DNA from: Aerococcus agrisoli
GTDB lineage: Bacteria > Bacillota > Bacilli > Lactobacillales > Aerococcaceae
Direction: 5' to 3'
Assembly: GCF_003797145.1 (NCBI RefSeq)
Contig: NZ_RKMG01000004.1
Location: 34,874-98,873 of the forward strand
Length of the DNA: 64,000 bases
Shown here: piece after piece, positions 7,682-16,980 of the stretch
Position numbering within the stretch: the first letter of the stretch is position 1
Layout of the letters: the number at the start of each line of letters is the position of its first letter
The notes under the pieces: generated by a model
Seen by the model: only the letters and a program-made list of their open reading frames with translations
What the model was told of the DNA's origin: nothing
Database searches by the model: none
Translations under genes and position numbers: made by a program

Positions 7682-8452
7682 GTGCTATTAGTAGAACGTA
7701 AAAAAATCATAGCTGATTATTTAAAACAGCATCATATGGTGGATTTACAAACATTAGTAAGCCTGACAGGTGCTAGTGAGTCAACCTTGCGTCGAGATTT
7801 GGACAGCATGGAAGAAGAAGGCGTGCTCGTACGTGTACATGGTGGTGCCAAAATTAAAAAAGCACCTAACTCTGTTATTGGTGATGAGCCTCGTTTTAGC
7901 GAGAAGGTAGCTAGTAATGCCCAAGAGAAACGTGTAATTGCTAAGGCTGCTGTTGAAATGGTTGAACCCAGTCAAACGATTTATTTAGATGCAGGGACTT
8001 CGTCATTATTGATGATTGATTTCATTGAACCTGCTATGCGTTTGAATCTCGTAACGAATGGGGTAGATCAGGCGATTGCAGCTAGTAGTAAGGGGTTAAA
8101 TATTCAGTTATTAGGGGGAACCTTAAGAGCGAATACCCAGGCTATTGTGGGCCAAACTGCACATAAGCAATTGGCTAAATATCATTTTCATCATGTCTTT
8201 TTAGGGATGAATGGTGTGGATATTCATGATGGGTTAACTACTACTGATGAAGCGGAAGCTTTCTTAAAGGAACAAGCTGCTAATCAAAGTAAGAATGTTC
8301 ATCTTTTAGTCGATCAGACAAAATTTGAAAAAACTTATCCAATCAATGTCGCGATAGATGGCAAATTTGATTTGATTACCAATAGTTTTGAAGATCGTCA
8401 AATGAAAGCAAAATATAGTGAAGTTTACAAAATCAAGGAGGTAAAGAATTGA
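7682..8452 (+). CDS. fruR: DeoR-family repressor of the fructose operon
   Basis: A 256-residue regulator. The N-terminal DeoR helix-turn-helix (VDLQTLVSLTGASESTLRRD, followed by HGGA) precedes the C-terminal sugar-phosphate sensor domain (YLDAGTSS, GLTTTDEAEA). In lactic acid bacteria this protein represses its own operon and is relieved by fructose 1-phosphate or the bisphosphate. I chose the GTG at 7682, 7 nt from AAGGAGG; the frame is open further upstream through the promoter, and that part is not coding. The stop overlaps the TTG start of fruK in TTGA. Confidence 0.9.
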   Translation: MLLVERKKIIADYLKQHHMVDLQTLVSLTGASESTLRRDLDSMEEEGVLVRVHGGAKIKKAPNSVIGDEPRFSEKVASNAQEKRVIAKAAVEMVEPSQTIYLDAGTSSLLMIDFIEPAMRLNLVTNGVDQAIAASSKGLNIQLLGGTLRANTQAIVGQTAHKQLAKYHFHHVFLGMNGVDIHDGLTTTDEAEAFLKEQAANQSKNVHLLVDQTKFEKTYPINVAIDGKFDLITNSFEDRQMKAKYSEVYKIKEVKN

Positions 8453-9363
8453 TTTACACATTAACGTTAAATCCCTCAATCGATTATTTAATGTATATCG
8501 ATGAAATTAATGTAGGGAAAACAAATAGAGCAAGTCGTGAACAAATGTTACCAGGTGGTAAAGGGATAAATGTTTCGCGTATTTTAAACCAATTTGAAGT
8601 CAGTAACATCGCATTAGGCTTTGTTGGTGGTAACTCAGGTGAGTTTATCAAGCAATGGTTACAAAAAGAAGGTACAACTACTCAATTTATCGAAATTGAA
8701 GGAAATACTCGTATCAACGTGAAGACTAAAGGACATCAAGAAACTGAAATTAACGGTGCTGGTCCTGTGATTAGTGAAGAAGCGACCAATCAATTGCGTC
8801 AACAAATTCAAGCTATGACTAGTGATGACTTAATCGTTTTATCTGGATCAAAAGCACAAGGTTTGCCTGATGATTTTTATATTAGTTTGATTACATTATT
8901 AAAAGAACGCAATATTCCATATATTTTCGATACTGCAAGCCAAGAATTACTTGAAGCTTTACCAATGTCTCCATTATTGGTAAAACCAAATCAAGATGAA
9001 TTAGGCGAATTATTTGGTACAGAAATCAAGAGTATTGATGATGTTGTCACTTATGGTAAGAAATTACATGAAATGGGTGCACAAAATGTCATTGTATCGC
9101 TTGGTGGAGACGGCGCATTGTTCATCGATGGTGAACGTATTATTAAAGCAGATGCACCTAAGGGCAACGTAATTAATACAGTTGGTTCTGGTGACTCTAT
9201 GATTGCTGGATTTATCGCTGGATTAGAACAAGGTTTACCAGCCTCTCAAGCTTTTGTTTTAGCAGTACAATCTGGTTCTGCCACTGCCTTTAAGGAAGAT
9301 TTAGCTGAAAAAGCTGATATTGATGCCTTAAATGGTGCCGTTAAATTAAACTATTTGCACTAA
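8449..9363 (+). CDS. fruK: 1-phosphofructokinase
   Basis: A 304-residue PfkB-family kinase that converts fructose 1-phosphate to fructose 1,6-bisphosphate in the cytoplasm. Seen: the PfkB signature GGKGINVSR near residues 37-45, and the second signature with the catalytic aspartate, TVGSGDSMIAGF, near residue 250. It starts with TTG, 7 nt after AAGGAGG, overlapping the end of fruR. The order fruR-fruK-fruA makes the substrate assignment much firmer than sequence alone, since tagatose-6-phosphate kinase is a close relative. Confidence 0.93.
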   Translation: MIYTLTLNPSIDYLMYIDEINVGKTNRASREQMLPGGKGINVSRILNQFEVSNIALGFVGGNSGEFIKQWLQKEGTTTQFIEIEGNTRINVKTKGHQETEINGAGPVISEEATNQLRQQIQAMTSDDLIVLSGSKAQGLPDDFYISLITLLKERNIPYIFDTASQELLEALPMSPLLVKPNQDELGELFGTEIKSIDDVVTYGKKLHEMGAQNVIVSLGGDGALFIDGERIIKADAPKGNVINTVGSGDSMIAGFIAGLEQGLPASQAFVLAVQSGSATAFKEDLAEKADIDALNGAVKLNYLH

Positions 9364-9387
9364 AATTTTATATAAAGGAGCATATAT

Positions 9388-11313
9388 ATGAAAATTACAG
9401 ATGTTGTACGTGAGGAATTAATGATTCTTGACGTTAAAGCGAATACAAAAGCTGAAATTTTAGATGAAATGGCACAAAAACTAGTTGATGCTGGTGCTGT
9501 GAACAATTTCGATAGTTTCCGAGCTGATATTCAAAAACGTGAAGACACAATGTCAACTGGTTTAGGTAACGGTATTGCAATGCCGCATGCGAAAAATGAA
9601 TCAGTAACAAAAACTTCAGTAGTATTTGCGAAAAAAGAAGGCGGCTTAGATTTTGAATCTTTAGATGGCCAACCAGCAGAATTATTCTTTATGATCGCTG
9701 CTGAAGGTGGATCTGCTGATACACATTTAAAAGTTTTAGCTGAATTATCTAAATTATTGATGAACGAAGACTTTATTTCAGCGCTTAAAGGTGCTGAAAC
9801 GACATCAGCAGTTACAGGTATCATTAAACTTGCTCAAGCGCAAATTGATGCTGAAAATCGTGCGGAAGAAGCTGCGAGCCAATCACCAGTTGTGACTGAA
9901 GTTGACGAGAAAAAACCTTATATCGTAGCTGTAACAGCCTGCCCTACAGGTATTGCACATACGTATATGGCTGAAGATGCTTTGAAGAAAAAAGCAGCTG
10001 AATTAGGCTACCAAATCAAAGTTGAAACACGTGGTTCTGAAGGTGTGAAACATGCACTAACAGCTGAAGATATTGAAAAAGCAGATGGTATCATTGTTGC
10101 TGTAAGTAAAAATGTACCAATGGGTCGTTTCAATGGTAAAAAAGTTGTTGAACGTCCAGTTGCGGATGGTATCAACAAAACTGAAGAATTAATCAACTTA
10201 TCATTATCTGGTGATGCACCTGTTTACCATGCAAAACACCAAGATGACGATGAAAACACTGCTTCTGACGATCAAGGTGCAGGCTCAGGTAAATTCAACT
10301 TCAAGTCTCTATACAATGACTTGATGAATGGTATCTCAGCTATGCTTCCATTTGTTATCGCAGGTGGTATTATTTTAGCTATCTCATTCTTAGTTGAACG
10401 TTTTTCAGGTAGTGAATCATCATTATTCTTAGGCGTTAATGCTATTGGTTCTGCAGCATTCGCATTCTTAATTCCTGTATTTGCGGGTAACATCGCGCGT
10501 TCAATTGGTGGTCAACCTGCTTTAGTAGCTGGTTTCTCAGCAGGTGCTTTAGCTAACTCAGCTGGTGCTGGTTTCCTAGGTGGTTTAGTTGGTGGTTTCC
10601 TTGCTGGTTACGTTACATTATTAGTAATTGAAAGCTTGAAAGGTTTACCAAAATCACTTGCAGGTACTCGTTCAATCTTGTTCTATCCAGTATTCACTTT
10701 ATTCATTACTGGTATTATTATGTACTTCATCGTTGGACCAATCTTTGCGGGTATCAATACAGCAATGATTAACTTCCTAGAAGGTTTAGGTACAGGTAAC
10801 TTAGTATTATTAGGTGCAATTTTAGGTGGTATGATGGCTATCGACATGGGTGGTCCATTCAATAAAGCTGCATATGCATTCTCAATTGGTATCTTTACTG
10901 ATACTGGTGATGGTAAATTCATGGCCGCTGTAATGGCTGGTGGTATGGTACCACCATTGGCTATCGCTCTAGCATCAGTTATCTTCAAAAACAAATTTAC
11001 CGATAAAGAAAAACAATCAGGTTTAACAAACTTCATCATGGGTCTTACATTCATTACTGAAGGTGCTATCCCATTTGCAGCGGCTGATCCGCTACGCGTA
11101 ATCACTTCAAGTATCATTGGTTCAGCTGTAGCGGGTGGTTTAACTCAATACTTCGCTACTAACGTACCAGCGCCTCACGGTGGGGTAATTACAATGGTAG
11201 CCTTAGGTAACCATCCGTTACTATTGATCTTATCTGTGGCAATTGGTTCTATTATTGCAGCCATCATTTTAGGTTTATGGAAAAAACCTGTTGTTGAAGA
11301 AGCAAAAGCATAA
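9388..11313 (+). CDS. fruA: Fructose PTS transporter, EIIABC
   Basis: A 641-residue fused permease that imports fructose and phosphorylates it to fructose 1-phosphate. The EIIA domain covers about residues 1-150, with the phosphorylated histidine in MPHAKN (H67). The EIIB domain follows from about 175, with the active cysteine in ACPTGIAHTY (C185). The EIIC membrane domain runs from about 300 to the end and is rich in glycine and hydrophobic segments. The length is standard for the lactic acid bacterial form. Preferred codons suggest high induced expression. It is the last gene of the fru operon, and a terminator follows. Confidence 0.95.
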   Translation: MKITDVVREELMILDVKANTKAEILDEMAQKLVDAGAVNNFDSFRADIQKREDTMSTGLGNGIAMPHAKNESVTKTSVVFAKKEGGLDFESLDGQPAELFFMIAAEGGSADTHLKVLAELSKLLMNEDFISALKGAETTSAVTGIIKLAQAQIDAENRAEEAASQSPVVTEVDEKKPYIVAVTACPTGIAHTYMAEDALKKKAAELGYQIKVETRGSEGVKHALTAEDIEKADGIIVAVSKNVPMGRFNGKKVVERPVADGINKTEELINLSLSGDAPVYHAKHQDDDENTASDDQGAGSGKFNFKSLYNDLMNGISAMLPFVIAGGIILAISFLVERFSGSESSLFLGVNAIGSAAFAFLIPVFAGNIARSIGGQPALVAGFSAGALANSAGAGFLGGLVGGFLAGYVTLLVIESLKGLPKSLAGTRSILFYPVFTLFITGIIMYFIVGPIFAGINTAMINFLEGLGTGNLVLLGAILGGMMAIDMGGPFNKAAYAFSIGIFTDTGDGKFMAAVMAGGMVPPLAIALASVIFKNKFTDKEKQSGLTNFIMGLTFITEGAIPFAAADPLRVITSSIIGSAVAGGLTQYFATNVPAPHGGVITMVALGNHPLLLILSVAIGSIIAAIILGLWKKPVVEEAKA

Positions 11314-11330
11314 TATATAAAAATGCAAAA

Positions 11331-11369
11331 AAATACACGATTCCTTTTTGAAAGGGTCGTGTATTTTTT
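11331..11369 (+). terminator. Intrinsic terminator after fruA
   Basis: A stem of AAATACACGA (11331-11340) with TCGTGTATTT (11357-11366), extended inside by TTCCTTT/AAAGGG, is followed by a T-run. Confidence 0.9.
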
Positions 11370-11444
11370 TGCCTTATTTTGAGAAAATATTGCAATTTTA
11401 GTTTGTAATTCAATCGAATTAGTGAAAAAATCCACAAATATTCC

Positions 11445-11510
11445 TAAAAACGCTTGCATTTTTATCCGTTTATTGTAAAATTGAATTATCATTTTGATAA
11501 AGCGCTTTCA
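11445..11510 (+). promoter_or_regulatory. Promoter flanked by two cre sites (GPH symporter)
   Basis: The promoter is TTGCAT (11454-11459), a 16-bp spacer and TAAAAT (11476-11481). One cre, TAAAAACGCTTGCA (11445-11458; 13 of 14 matches), overlaps the -35. A second, ATAAAGCGCTTTCA (11497-11510; 12 of 14, with a perfect AAAGCGCTTT core), lies just after +1. This implies strong carbon catabolite repression by CcpA. Confidence 0.75.
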
Positions 11511-11547
11511 TATATGAATAACTCAAACTCGTTTGGAGGATTTAATC

Positions 11548-13050
11548 ATGGCAAATATGCAAGAAAATCAAGTCGTAAATCATAAGGATAAATACCATCG
11601 CGCTAAATTGTGGCAAATTGGTTTATTCTCATTAAACAATGCGGCGACCAACTTATATTTATTTGGTTTTGGTTTCGTTTCTTTTTATTCAACAGGTTTA
11701 TTAGGACTTACTGCTTTAATTATTAGTCAATTACTAGGTTATATTCGTATCTTTGATGGATTTATTGATCCAGGTTTAGGTGCATTAATCGATAAGTTTG
11801 ATTCTAAATTTGGTAAGTATCGTCCTTTAATTGTTATTGGTAATATTATTACTGCAATTTCTTTTATCATTTTATTCCAAACACACTTAGTGAGTGATGG
11901 CTGGAAATTCCCTGTGTTGATTTTGGCATTAATCGTGCATAAAATTGGGTATTCATTACAAGCGTCAGTTACAAAAGCAGGGCAAGCTGCCTTAACAAGT
12001 GACCCGAAACAGCGCCCAATTTTCTCAATGTTTGATGGTATTTTCACAGCTTTAATTTTTACTGGTGGACAATACTTTGTGACAAACTTTATTTATCCTA
12101 AATTCAACGAATATAGTTCTGCATTCTTTGCTGAGTTTATTCCGATGATTATTGTTACGTCTGCCGTTTTAACAGTTTTAGCAGTTATTGGTATTTCAGC
12201 TAAGGATAGAATCGAGTACTTTGGTATTGGTGAAAATAATGCTGAAATCAAATTAAGAGACTACTGGCCAATCATTAAGAATAACCGACCATTACAAACA
12301 TTAGCAATGGCAGGGGCTTTTGTAAAATTGAATACGCAATTATTCTCTGATCAAGTAACGCAAATGTTAATCTTTGGTATTTTATTCGGTTCTTATCAAT
12401 TATCAGGTCAAATCTCATTAATTATGGTTGTGCCTAATATTTTAATTTCTATGGCAGCTTCTGCGGTTGCGCGTAATAAAGGTTTGAAATGGTCTTATGT
12501 TACTTGGCTTAAAATTGGTACCGCTTTCCTAGTTGCTTTAGGTTTCTTAGTTTGGCAAGCACAACCAGGTATGCTAGATTTTGGTAATTTAACCTTTTAT
12601 AGCGTTTCTTTTGTAATCGCATACATGTGTGGTCGTCAATTCTCAACTTCACCATCTGGTTTAATTTTAACTATGGCTGCTGACGTTTGCGACTATGAAA
12701 CAAGTGAATCTGGGCACTATGTATCTGGTATGATGGGGACAATTTTCTCACTTACAGATTCAATTGCATCATCATTGGCGCCAATGTCTATTGGGTGGGT
12801 ATTAGCTGCCTTTGGTTATGGTGCCGCTTATCCTGATGAAACAACTGCGTTAACACCAGAGTTACGTTGGGTTGCTTTAATTATCTTGGTCTTGATTCCG
12901 TTAACAGCAAATATTCTAGCTTTAACATTTATGAAATTCTACACATTAGACCGCGAAACAATGGAAAATATTCAAACTAAGTTGAGTGAAATGCGTGACG
13001 CGAAAGATGCTAAAGAGGCAGAACTTATCGCTGCTACTGAAGAAATTTAG
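11548..13050 (+). CDS. GPH-family (MelB-like) sugar:cation symporter
   Basis: A 500-residue membrane protein with about twelve hydrophobic segments. It carries GPH-family features: an early DGFIDPGLGALIDKFDSKFGKYRP loop, and a later CDYETSESGHYVSGMMGT segment as in glycoside-pentoside-hexuronide carriers. It should import a sugar or glycoside with Na+ or H+; the substrate is unknown, and no PTS EIIA-like tail as in LacS is present. I chose the ATG at 11548, 7 nt from GGAGGA; an in-frame TTG upstream lies within the ribosome site. It is a single gene with its own doubly cre-controlled promoter and no sugar hydrolase beside it. Confidence 0.85.
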   Translation: MANMQENQVVNHKDKYHRAKLWQIGLFSLNNAATNLYLFGFGFVSFYSTGLLGLTALIISQLLGYIRIFDGFIDPGLGALIDKFDSKFGKYRPLIVIGNIITAISFIILFQTHLVSDGWKFPVLILALIVHKIGYSLQASVTKAGQAALTSDPKQRPIFSMFDGIFTALIFTGGQYFVTNFIYPKFNEYSSAFFAEFIPMIIVTSAVLTVLAVIGISAKDRIEYFGIGENNAEIKLRDYWPIIKNNRPLQTLAMAGAFVKLNTQLFSDQVTQMLIFGILFGSYQLSGQISLIMVVPNILISMAASAVARNKGLKWSYVTWLKIGTAFLVALGFLVWQAQPGMLDFGNLTFYSVSFVIAYMCGRQFSTSPSGLILTMAADVCDYETSESGHYVSGMMGTIFSLTDSIASSLAPMSIGWVLAAFGYGAAYPDETTALTPELRWVALIILVLIPLTANILALTFMKFYTLDRETMENIQTKLSEMRDAKDAKEAELIAATEEI

Positions 13051-13102
13051 TAGAAAATAAGCGGTTTTCGCTAACAATATATTGATAAATTGTTTAATTG
13101 AT

Positions 13103-13138
13103 AACCCAAATGTGATGGAAATTACGTTTGGGTTTTTT
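13103..13138 (+). terminator. Intrinsic terminator after the symporter gene
   Basis: An 8-bp stem AACCCAAA (13103-13110) with TTTGGGTT (13127-13134) is followed by a T-run. Confidence 0.85.
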
Positions 13139-13217
13139 GTTGGGCATTTGTATGACTTTGCATTTGATTTAATGATATGATGAAGGCAATGATAATGAAA
13201 GTTGGTACATATAGCCT

Positions 13218-14936
13218 ATGCGAGTAAAAGATATACTGTTAAAAAACAAAGGTCCGGCATTTTTTGCCTTTGTAGCTAAAGTTGTAGAAGCAATTTTAGA
13301 ATTATTAGTGCCGATTGTCATGGCAACTTTAATTGACAGAGGAATTAATATGCAGGATCGTTCAATGATAATACGACAAGGGATTTTATTGGCTGTGTTA
13401 CCAATACTAGGCTACTTGTCTGCCTTGGTGTGTCAATATTTAGCTTCTAAAGTTTCCCAAGATATCGGGACAGCTGTCAGAAAAGAAATGTTCTCACAAC
13501 TAAATCGAATTGACCGTAAGCAATTGGATCAATTAACTGCATCTTCAGTGGTATTACGAATCGAAAATGACACACAGAACTTACAATTAGCTGTTGCTTT
13601 AATGATTCGATTGGGGTCACGGGTACCCGTATTATTGATTGGGTCAATTTTGATGGCCTTTTATGTTAGCCCAGAATTAGCGCCCATTTTTATCGTCGGC
13701 GGATTCATTATTGGTGCCATCCTTATTTTTATTACTTTTTACAATAATAAACAAAATGGACGTATCCAGAAAAAAATGGATCAATTATCCCGTATTGTGC
13801 GTGAGAATTTTTCAGGGATTCGTGATATTCGGGCCTTCGCTAATGAAGCACATGAAATCGATCGCTTTGAAGAAGAAAATATTCAATTAAGAAGCGAACA
13901 AATGAGAATGGGGAGTTTTCAAGCTTTGGCTAATCCCTCAAGTCTATTGTTAGTGAATATTACGATTGGATTCATTTTGTTCTTTGGTGGTCGATTAGTG
14001 AACAACGGACAGTTTATGCAAGGGGATGTGGTTGCCTTAGTCCAATATATGAACAATATCTTACTTGCATTGAATGTATTAGTAAATATTTTGCTTGTAT
14101 TTAGTCGAGGTATAGCTGGTATTCGCCGTATTGATGAAGTGTTAGATTTAGAACCTACGATAATTTCGGGGACAGCTACTGTTGATCAGAATACACCAAT
14201 GGCTTTGTCGTTTGATAATGTAACTTTCGCTTATGGTAGTCGCAATACAATCGAAAATATATCTTTTGAGATTCAACTGGGTGATTTTTTCGGTATTATT
14301 GGGGGGACAGCATCAGGTAAGTCTACATTAGTTAACCTAATGCTACGCAATGATGATGTAAATGCAGGTGCTATTTATGTCAATGGCGATAGTTTGCAAT
14401 CACTTGATTTAAAGCAATATCGTCAAGCAATTGGGTTAGTACCGCAAGCAGCTACATTATTTTCAGGCACACTTAGGGAAAATCTATTGATGGGTAAAAC
14501 AAATGTTTCTGATGAAGCACTATGGGAAGCTTTAGCAATTGCCCAAGCTAAAGCGTTTATCGAGAAAAAAGATGAAGGCTTAGACTTAATGGTGAGTGAG
14601 GGTGGTAAAAACTTCTCCGGAGGCCAACGTCAACGTCTAACGATTGCTAGAGCTTTAGTAGGTAAACCACGTCTCTTAATTTTGGATGACTCATCGTCAG
14701 CTTTAGACTTTGCAACTGAAGCTAAATTGCGTGCAGCCTTAAATGCCTTGAATACAACAGTTGTGATGATTTCACAACGGGTATCTTCTGTACAACATGC
14801 TGATCAAATATTAGTGATGAATAATGGTCGTAACGCAGGAATTGGTACACATGATGCTTTACTAGAAAACAGTGAAATTTATCAAGCAATTGTGGATTCA
14901 CAATTACAAAAGGAAGGAGGAGAAAGTCATGAATAA
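13218..14936 (+). CDS. Heterodimeric ABC exporter subunit with degenerate NBD (BmrC/TM287-like)
   Basis: A 572-residue half-transporter: about six membrane segments in residues 1-300, then an ATPase domain. Walker A is GGTASGKST (362-370) and the signature is an intact FSGGQ (466-470). Two catalytic residues are altered: the Walker B glutamate is aspartate (LLILDD, D491), and the switch-loop histidine is glutamine (ISQR, Q520). This is the pattern of the non-canonical subunit of heterodimeric exporters such as TM287/288, BmrCD and LmrCD. Those export drugs or lipids; the substrate here is unknown. The ribosome site is weak (GAAAG). The partner gene overlaps by 8 bp. Confidence 0.9.
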   Translation: MRVKDILLKNKGPAFFAFVAKVVEAILELLVPIVMATLIDRGINMQDRSMIIRQGILLAVLPILGYLSALVCQYLASKVSQDIGTAVRKEMFSQLNRIDRKQLDQLTASSVVLRIENDTQNLQLAVALMIRLGSRVPVLLIGSILMAFYVSPELAPIFIVGGFIIGAILIFITFYNNKQNGRIQKKMDQLSRIVRENFSGIRDIRAFANEAHEIDRFEEENIQLRSEQMRMGSFQALANPSSLLLVNITIGFILFFGGRLVNNGQFMQGDVVALVQYMNNILLALNVLVNILLVFSRGIAGIRRIDEVLDLEPTIISGTATVDQNTPMALSFDNVTFAYGSRNTIENISFEIQLGDFFGIIGGTASGKSTLVNLMLRNDDVNAGAIYVNGDSLQSLDLKQYRQAIGLVPQAATLFSGTLRENLLMGKTNVSDEALWEALAIAQAKAFIEKKDEGLDLMVSEGGKNFSGGQRQRLTIARALVGKPRLLILDDSSSALDFATEAKLRAALNALNTTVVMISQRVSSVQHADQILVMNNGRNAGIGTHDALLENSEIYQAIVDSQLQKEGGESHE

Positions 14937-16665
14937 TAAGACTTTTTCTTGGTTATTAAACTACATTAAGGATTACCGTTTATTAACAATCCTACTTTTT
15001 GTATTTTCCACCATTACAGTGGTATTCCAGGTTTTGATTCCTATTCAAATTGGACGCGCCATTAATGAAATTATTGGGTTCGGCCAAGTAGATTATGACA
15101 AATTGTGGACGGCTATTTTATGGTTAGGCATTTATGCTTTCATTGCGGGTATCGCTCAGTACTTGCAAAACATGACATCAAATAAATTAACCTATCATAT
15201 TATTGCGGATTTACATCGTGATTCTTTCCATAAAATCCAACGCTTACCGTTGCGATATGTTGATGGTCGCTCTTTGGGTGACCTAGTTAGTCGCGTGATT
15301 AATGACGTTGACCTGGTAGGTAACGGTTTACTACAAAGTTTTAACAACCTATTCTCTGGGGTAATTTTGATACTGGGTGTTATCATCATGATGTTATCAC
15401 TCGATGTGAAAATAGGTTTAATCGTTATTTTCCTAACACCTATATCAGTGATTGTGTCATATTTTATTGCTAGTCGTACATATAACCGTTTCACTGAACA
15501 AGTAAACTTACGAGGAAAGCTAGGCGGTTTTGTTGATGAAATGGCACATGGACAAAACATTGTGCGAGCCTTTACCTTTGAAGATGCAGCCGTTGAAAAA
15601 TTTGCTGGCATTAATGCCGAAGTACATCAATCTGGTTTATGGTCACAATTTTATGGGGCATTAATTAACCCAACATCTCGTGTTTTAAACTCGGTGATAT
15701 ATGCTATTGTGGGTGTTGTCGGTGCCTTTACGGTATTGAGTGGCCAATTAAGTGTTGGTATTTTCTCTTCCTTTTTAACTTATGCCAACCAATACAACAA
15801 ACCTTTTAATGATATTTCTTCTATTATAAATGAAATGCAAACGTCTTTAGCTGCGGCAACACGTGTATATGAATTATTGCATGCAGAAGAAGAAGCACCT
15901 TCACGGAATCAACTACAAGCTGATACTACAGATGGAGATGTAGACTTTAAGCATTTAACGTTCTACTACGACGAAAAAAGACCGTTAATCGAAGATTTAA
16001 ACGTCCATGTAGCTGCCGGAGATACGGTCGCAGTTGTTGGGCCAACAGGTGCTGGGAAGACAACGCTAATTAATTTATTGATGCGATTCTATGATCCAAT
16101 CGCTGGTGGCATCCATATCAATGGCGTTAATACTTTGGATATGAAACGTGCTTATTTACGTCAAAAATTCGGCATGGTTTTACAAGATTCATGGATTTTT
16201 GAAGGGACAATTTTCGAAAATATCGCCTATGGTAAAGCAGGCGCAAGCATGGATGAAGTCGTTGCTGTTGCCAAAAAAGCACAAATCCACGATATGATTA
16301 TGCAGATGGATAATGGTTACGATTTCCAATTAAGCGAAAACGGGACGAATATTTCTAAAGGACAACAACAGTTGATTTGTATCGCGCGTATCATGTTGAC
16401 TAGTCCAGAGATGTTAATTTTAGACGAAGCAACATCGTCGATTGATACGATGACTGAAAAAGGCATTCAAGTAACCTTTGATACCATGATGAAAAATCAC
16501 ACAACCTTTATTGTGGCACATCGTCTATCTACGATTGAAAATGCTGATCAAATATTATATATGGAAAATGGTCATGTATTAGAACAAGGGAATCATCAAG
16601 ACTTGTTAGCAAAGAAAGGTAAATACTATCACTTATACCAATCACAATTTGAACATCAAGTATAA
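14929..16665 (+). CDS. Heterodimeric ABC exporter subunit, catalytic partner (BmrD/TM288-like)
   Basis: A 578-residue half-transporter with an N-terminal membrane domain and a C-terminal ATPase. Walker A is GPTGAGKTT (371-379), Walker B has the normal glutamate (LILDE, E500) and the switch histidine is present (AHR, H531). Its signature motif, however, is degenerate: ISKGQ (475-479) instead of SGGQ. Since each ATP site pairs the Walker motifs of one subunit with the signature of the other, all altered residues of the two proteins fall in the same site. The start at 14929 follows GGAGGAG; the frame is open 19 codons upstream inside the previous gene. Confidence 0.9.
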   Translation: MNNKTFSWLLNYIKDYRLLTILLFVFSTITVVFQVLIPIQIGRAINEIIGFGQVDYDKLWTAILWLGIYAFIAGIAQYLQNMTSNKLTYHIIADLHRDSFHKIQRLPLRYVDGRSLGDLVSRVINDVDLVGNGLLQSFNNLFSGVILILGVIIMMLSLDVKIGLIVIFLTPISVIVSYFIASRTYNRFTEQVNLRGKLGGFVDEMAHGQNIVRAFTFEDAAVEKFAGINAEVHQSGLWSQFYGALINPTSRVLNSVIYAIVGVVGAFTVLSGQLSVGIFSSFLTYANQYNKPFNDISSIINEMQTSLAAATRVYELLHAEEEAPSRNQLQADTTDGDVDFKHLTFYYDEKRPLIEDLNVHVAAGDTVAVVGPTGAGKTTLINLLMRFYDPIAGGIHINGVNTLDMKRAYLRQKFGMVLQDSWIFEGTIFENIAYGKAGASMDEVVAVAKKAQIHDMIMQMDNGYDFQLSENGTNISKGQQQLICIARIMLTSPEMLILDEATSSIDTMTEKGIQVTFDTMMKNHTTFIVAHRLSTIENADQILYMENGHVLEQGNHQDLLAKKGKYYHLYQSQFEHQV

Positions 16666-16690
16666 ATATCTATTTGCGAAACTTAGTGAA

Positions 16691-16730
16691 AAGACGACTG
16701 GAAAATATTTTTCTAGTCGTCTTTTTTTTC
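16691..16730 (+). terminator. Intrinsic terminator after the ABC exporter
   Basis: A 9-bp stem AAGACGACT (16691-16699) with AGTCGTCTT (16715-16723) is followed by a long T-run. Confidence 0.88.
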
Positions 16731-16888
16731 GAAAATTCTGTAATATTAAGTGATATTGACCGCGTGCACTACGTAAGTATATATTTTCACAAAAAAGGCA
16801 AAAAAAAAGTTACGATTTATGAGCAAAAAGATAGCATAATCCACATAAATCCCTTAAAATACATGTTTGTAGTGATATGGGTTTCCTA

Positions 16889-16941
16889 TTACGTACTATC
16901 GTAAATGGATATAAGCTTTCAACCAGTTTCAGTGCTATTAT
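16889..16941 (+). promoter_or_regulatory. Promoter region of the putative succinocysteine operon
   Basis: An extended -10, TGC-TATTAT (hexamer 16936-16941), lies 40 bp before the first gene; the -35 is poor, as expected for an activated promoter. An inverted repeat TTACG-N6-CGTAA (16889-16904) lies about 40 bp upstream of +1 and may bind an activator. The rest of 16731-16888 is A-rich with no credible gene. Confidence 0.35.
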
Positions 16942-16980
16942 AGAGTTCATATTTGAATACAGTTTTTAGGAGGATTTTTA

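Noticed and set aside
16725..16745. Possible CodY box (TTTTCGAAAA...)
   Set aside because: It lacks the central base spacing of AATTTTCWGAAAATT, and it overlaps the T-run of a terminator.
16674..16904. 76-codon open frame starting in the exporter terminator
   Set aside because: It starts inside a terminator hairpin, has no ribosome site, and is low-complexity and Lys/Phe-rich; it looks like AT-rich intergenic DNA.
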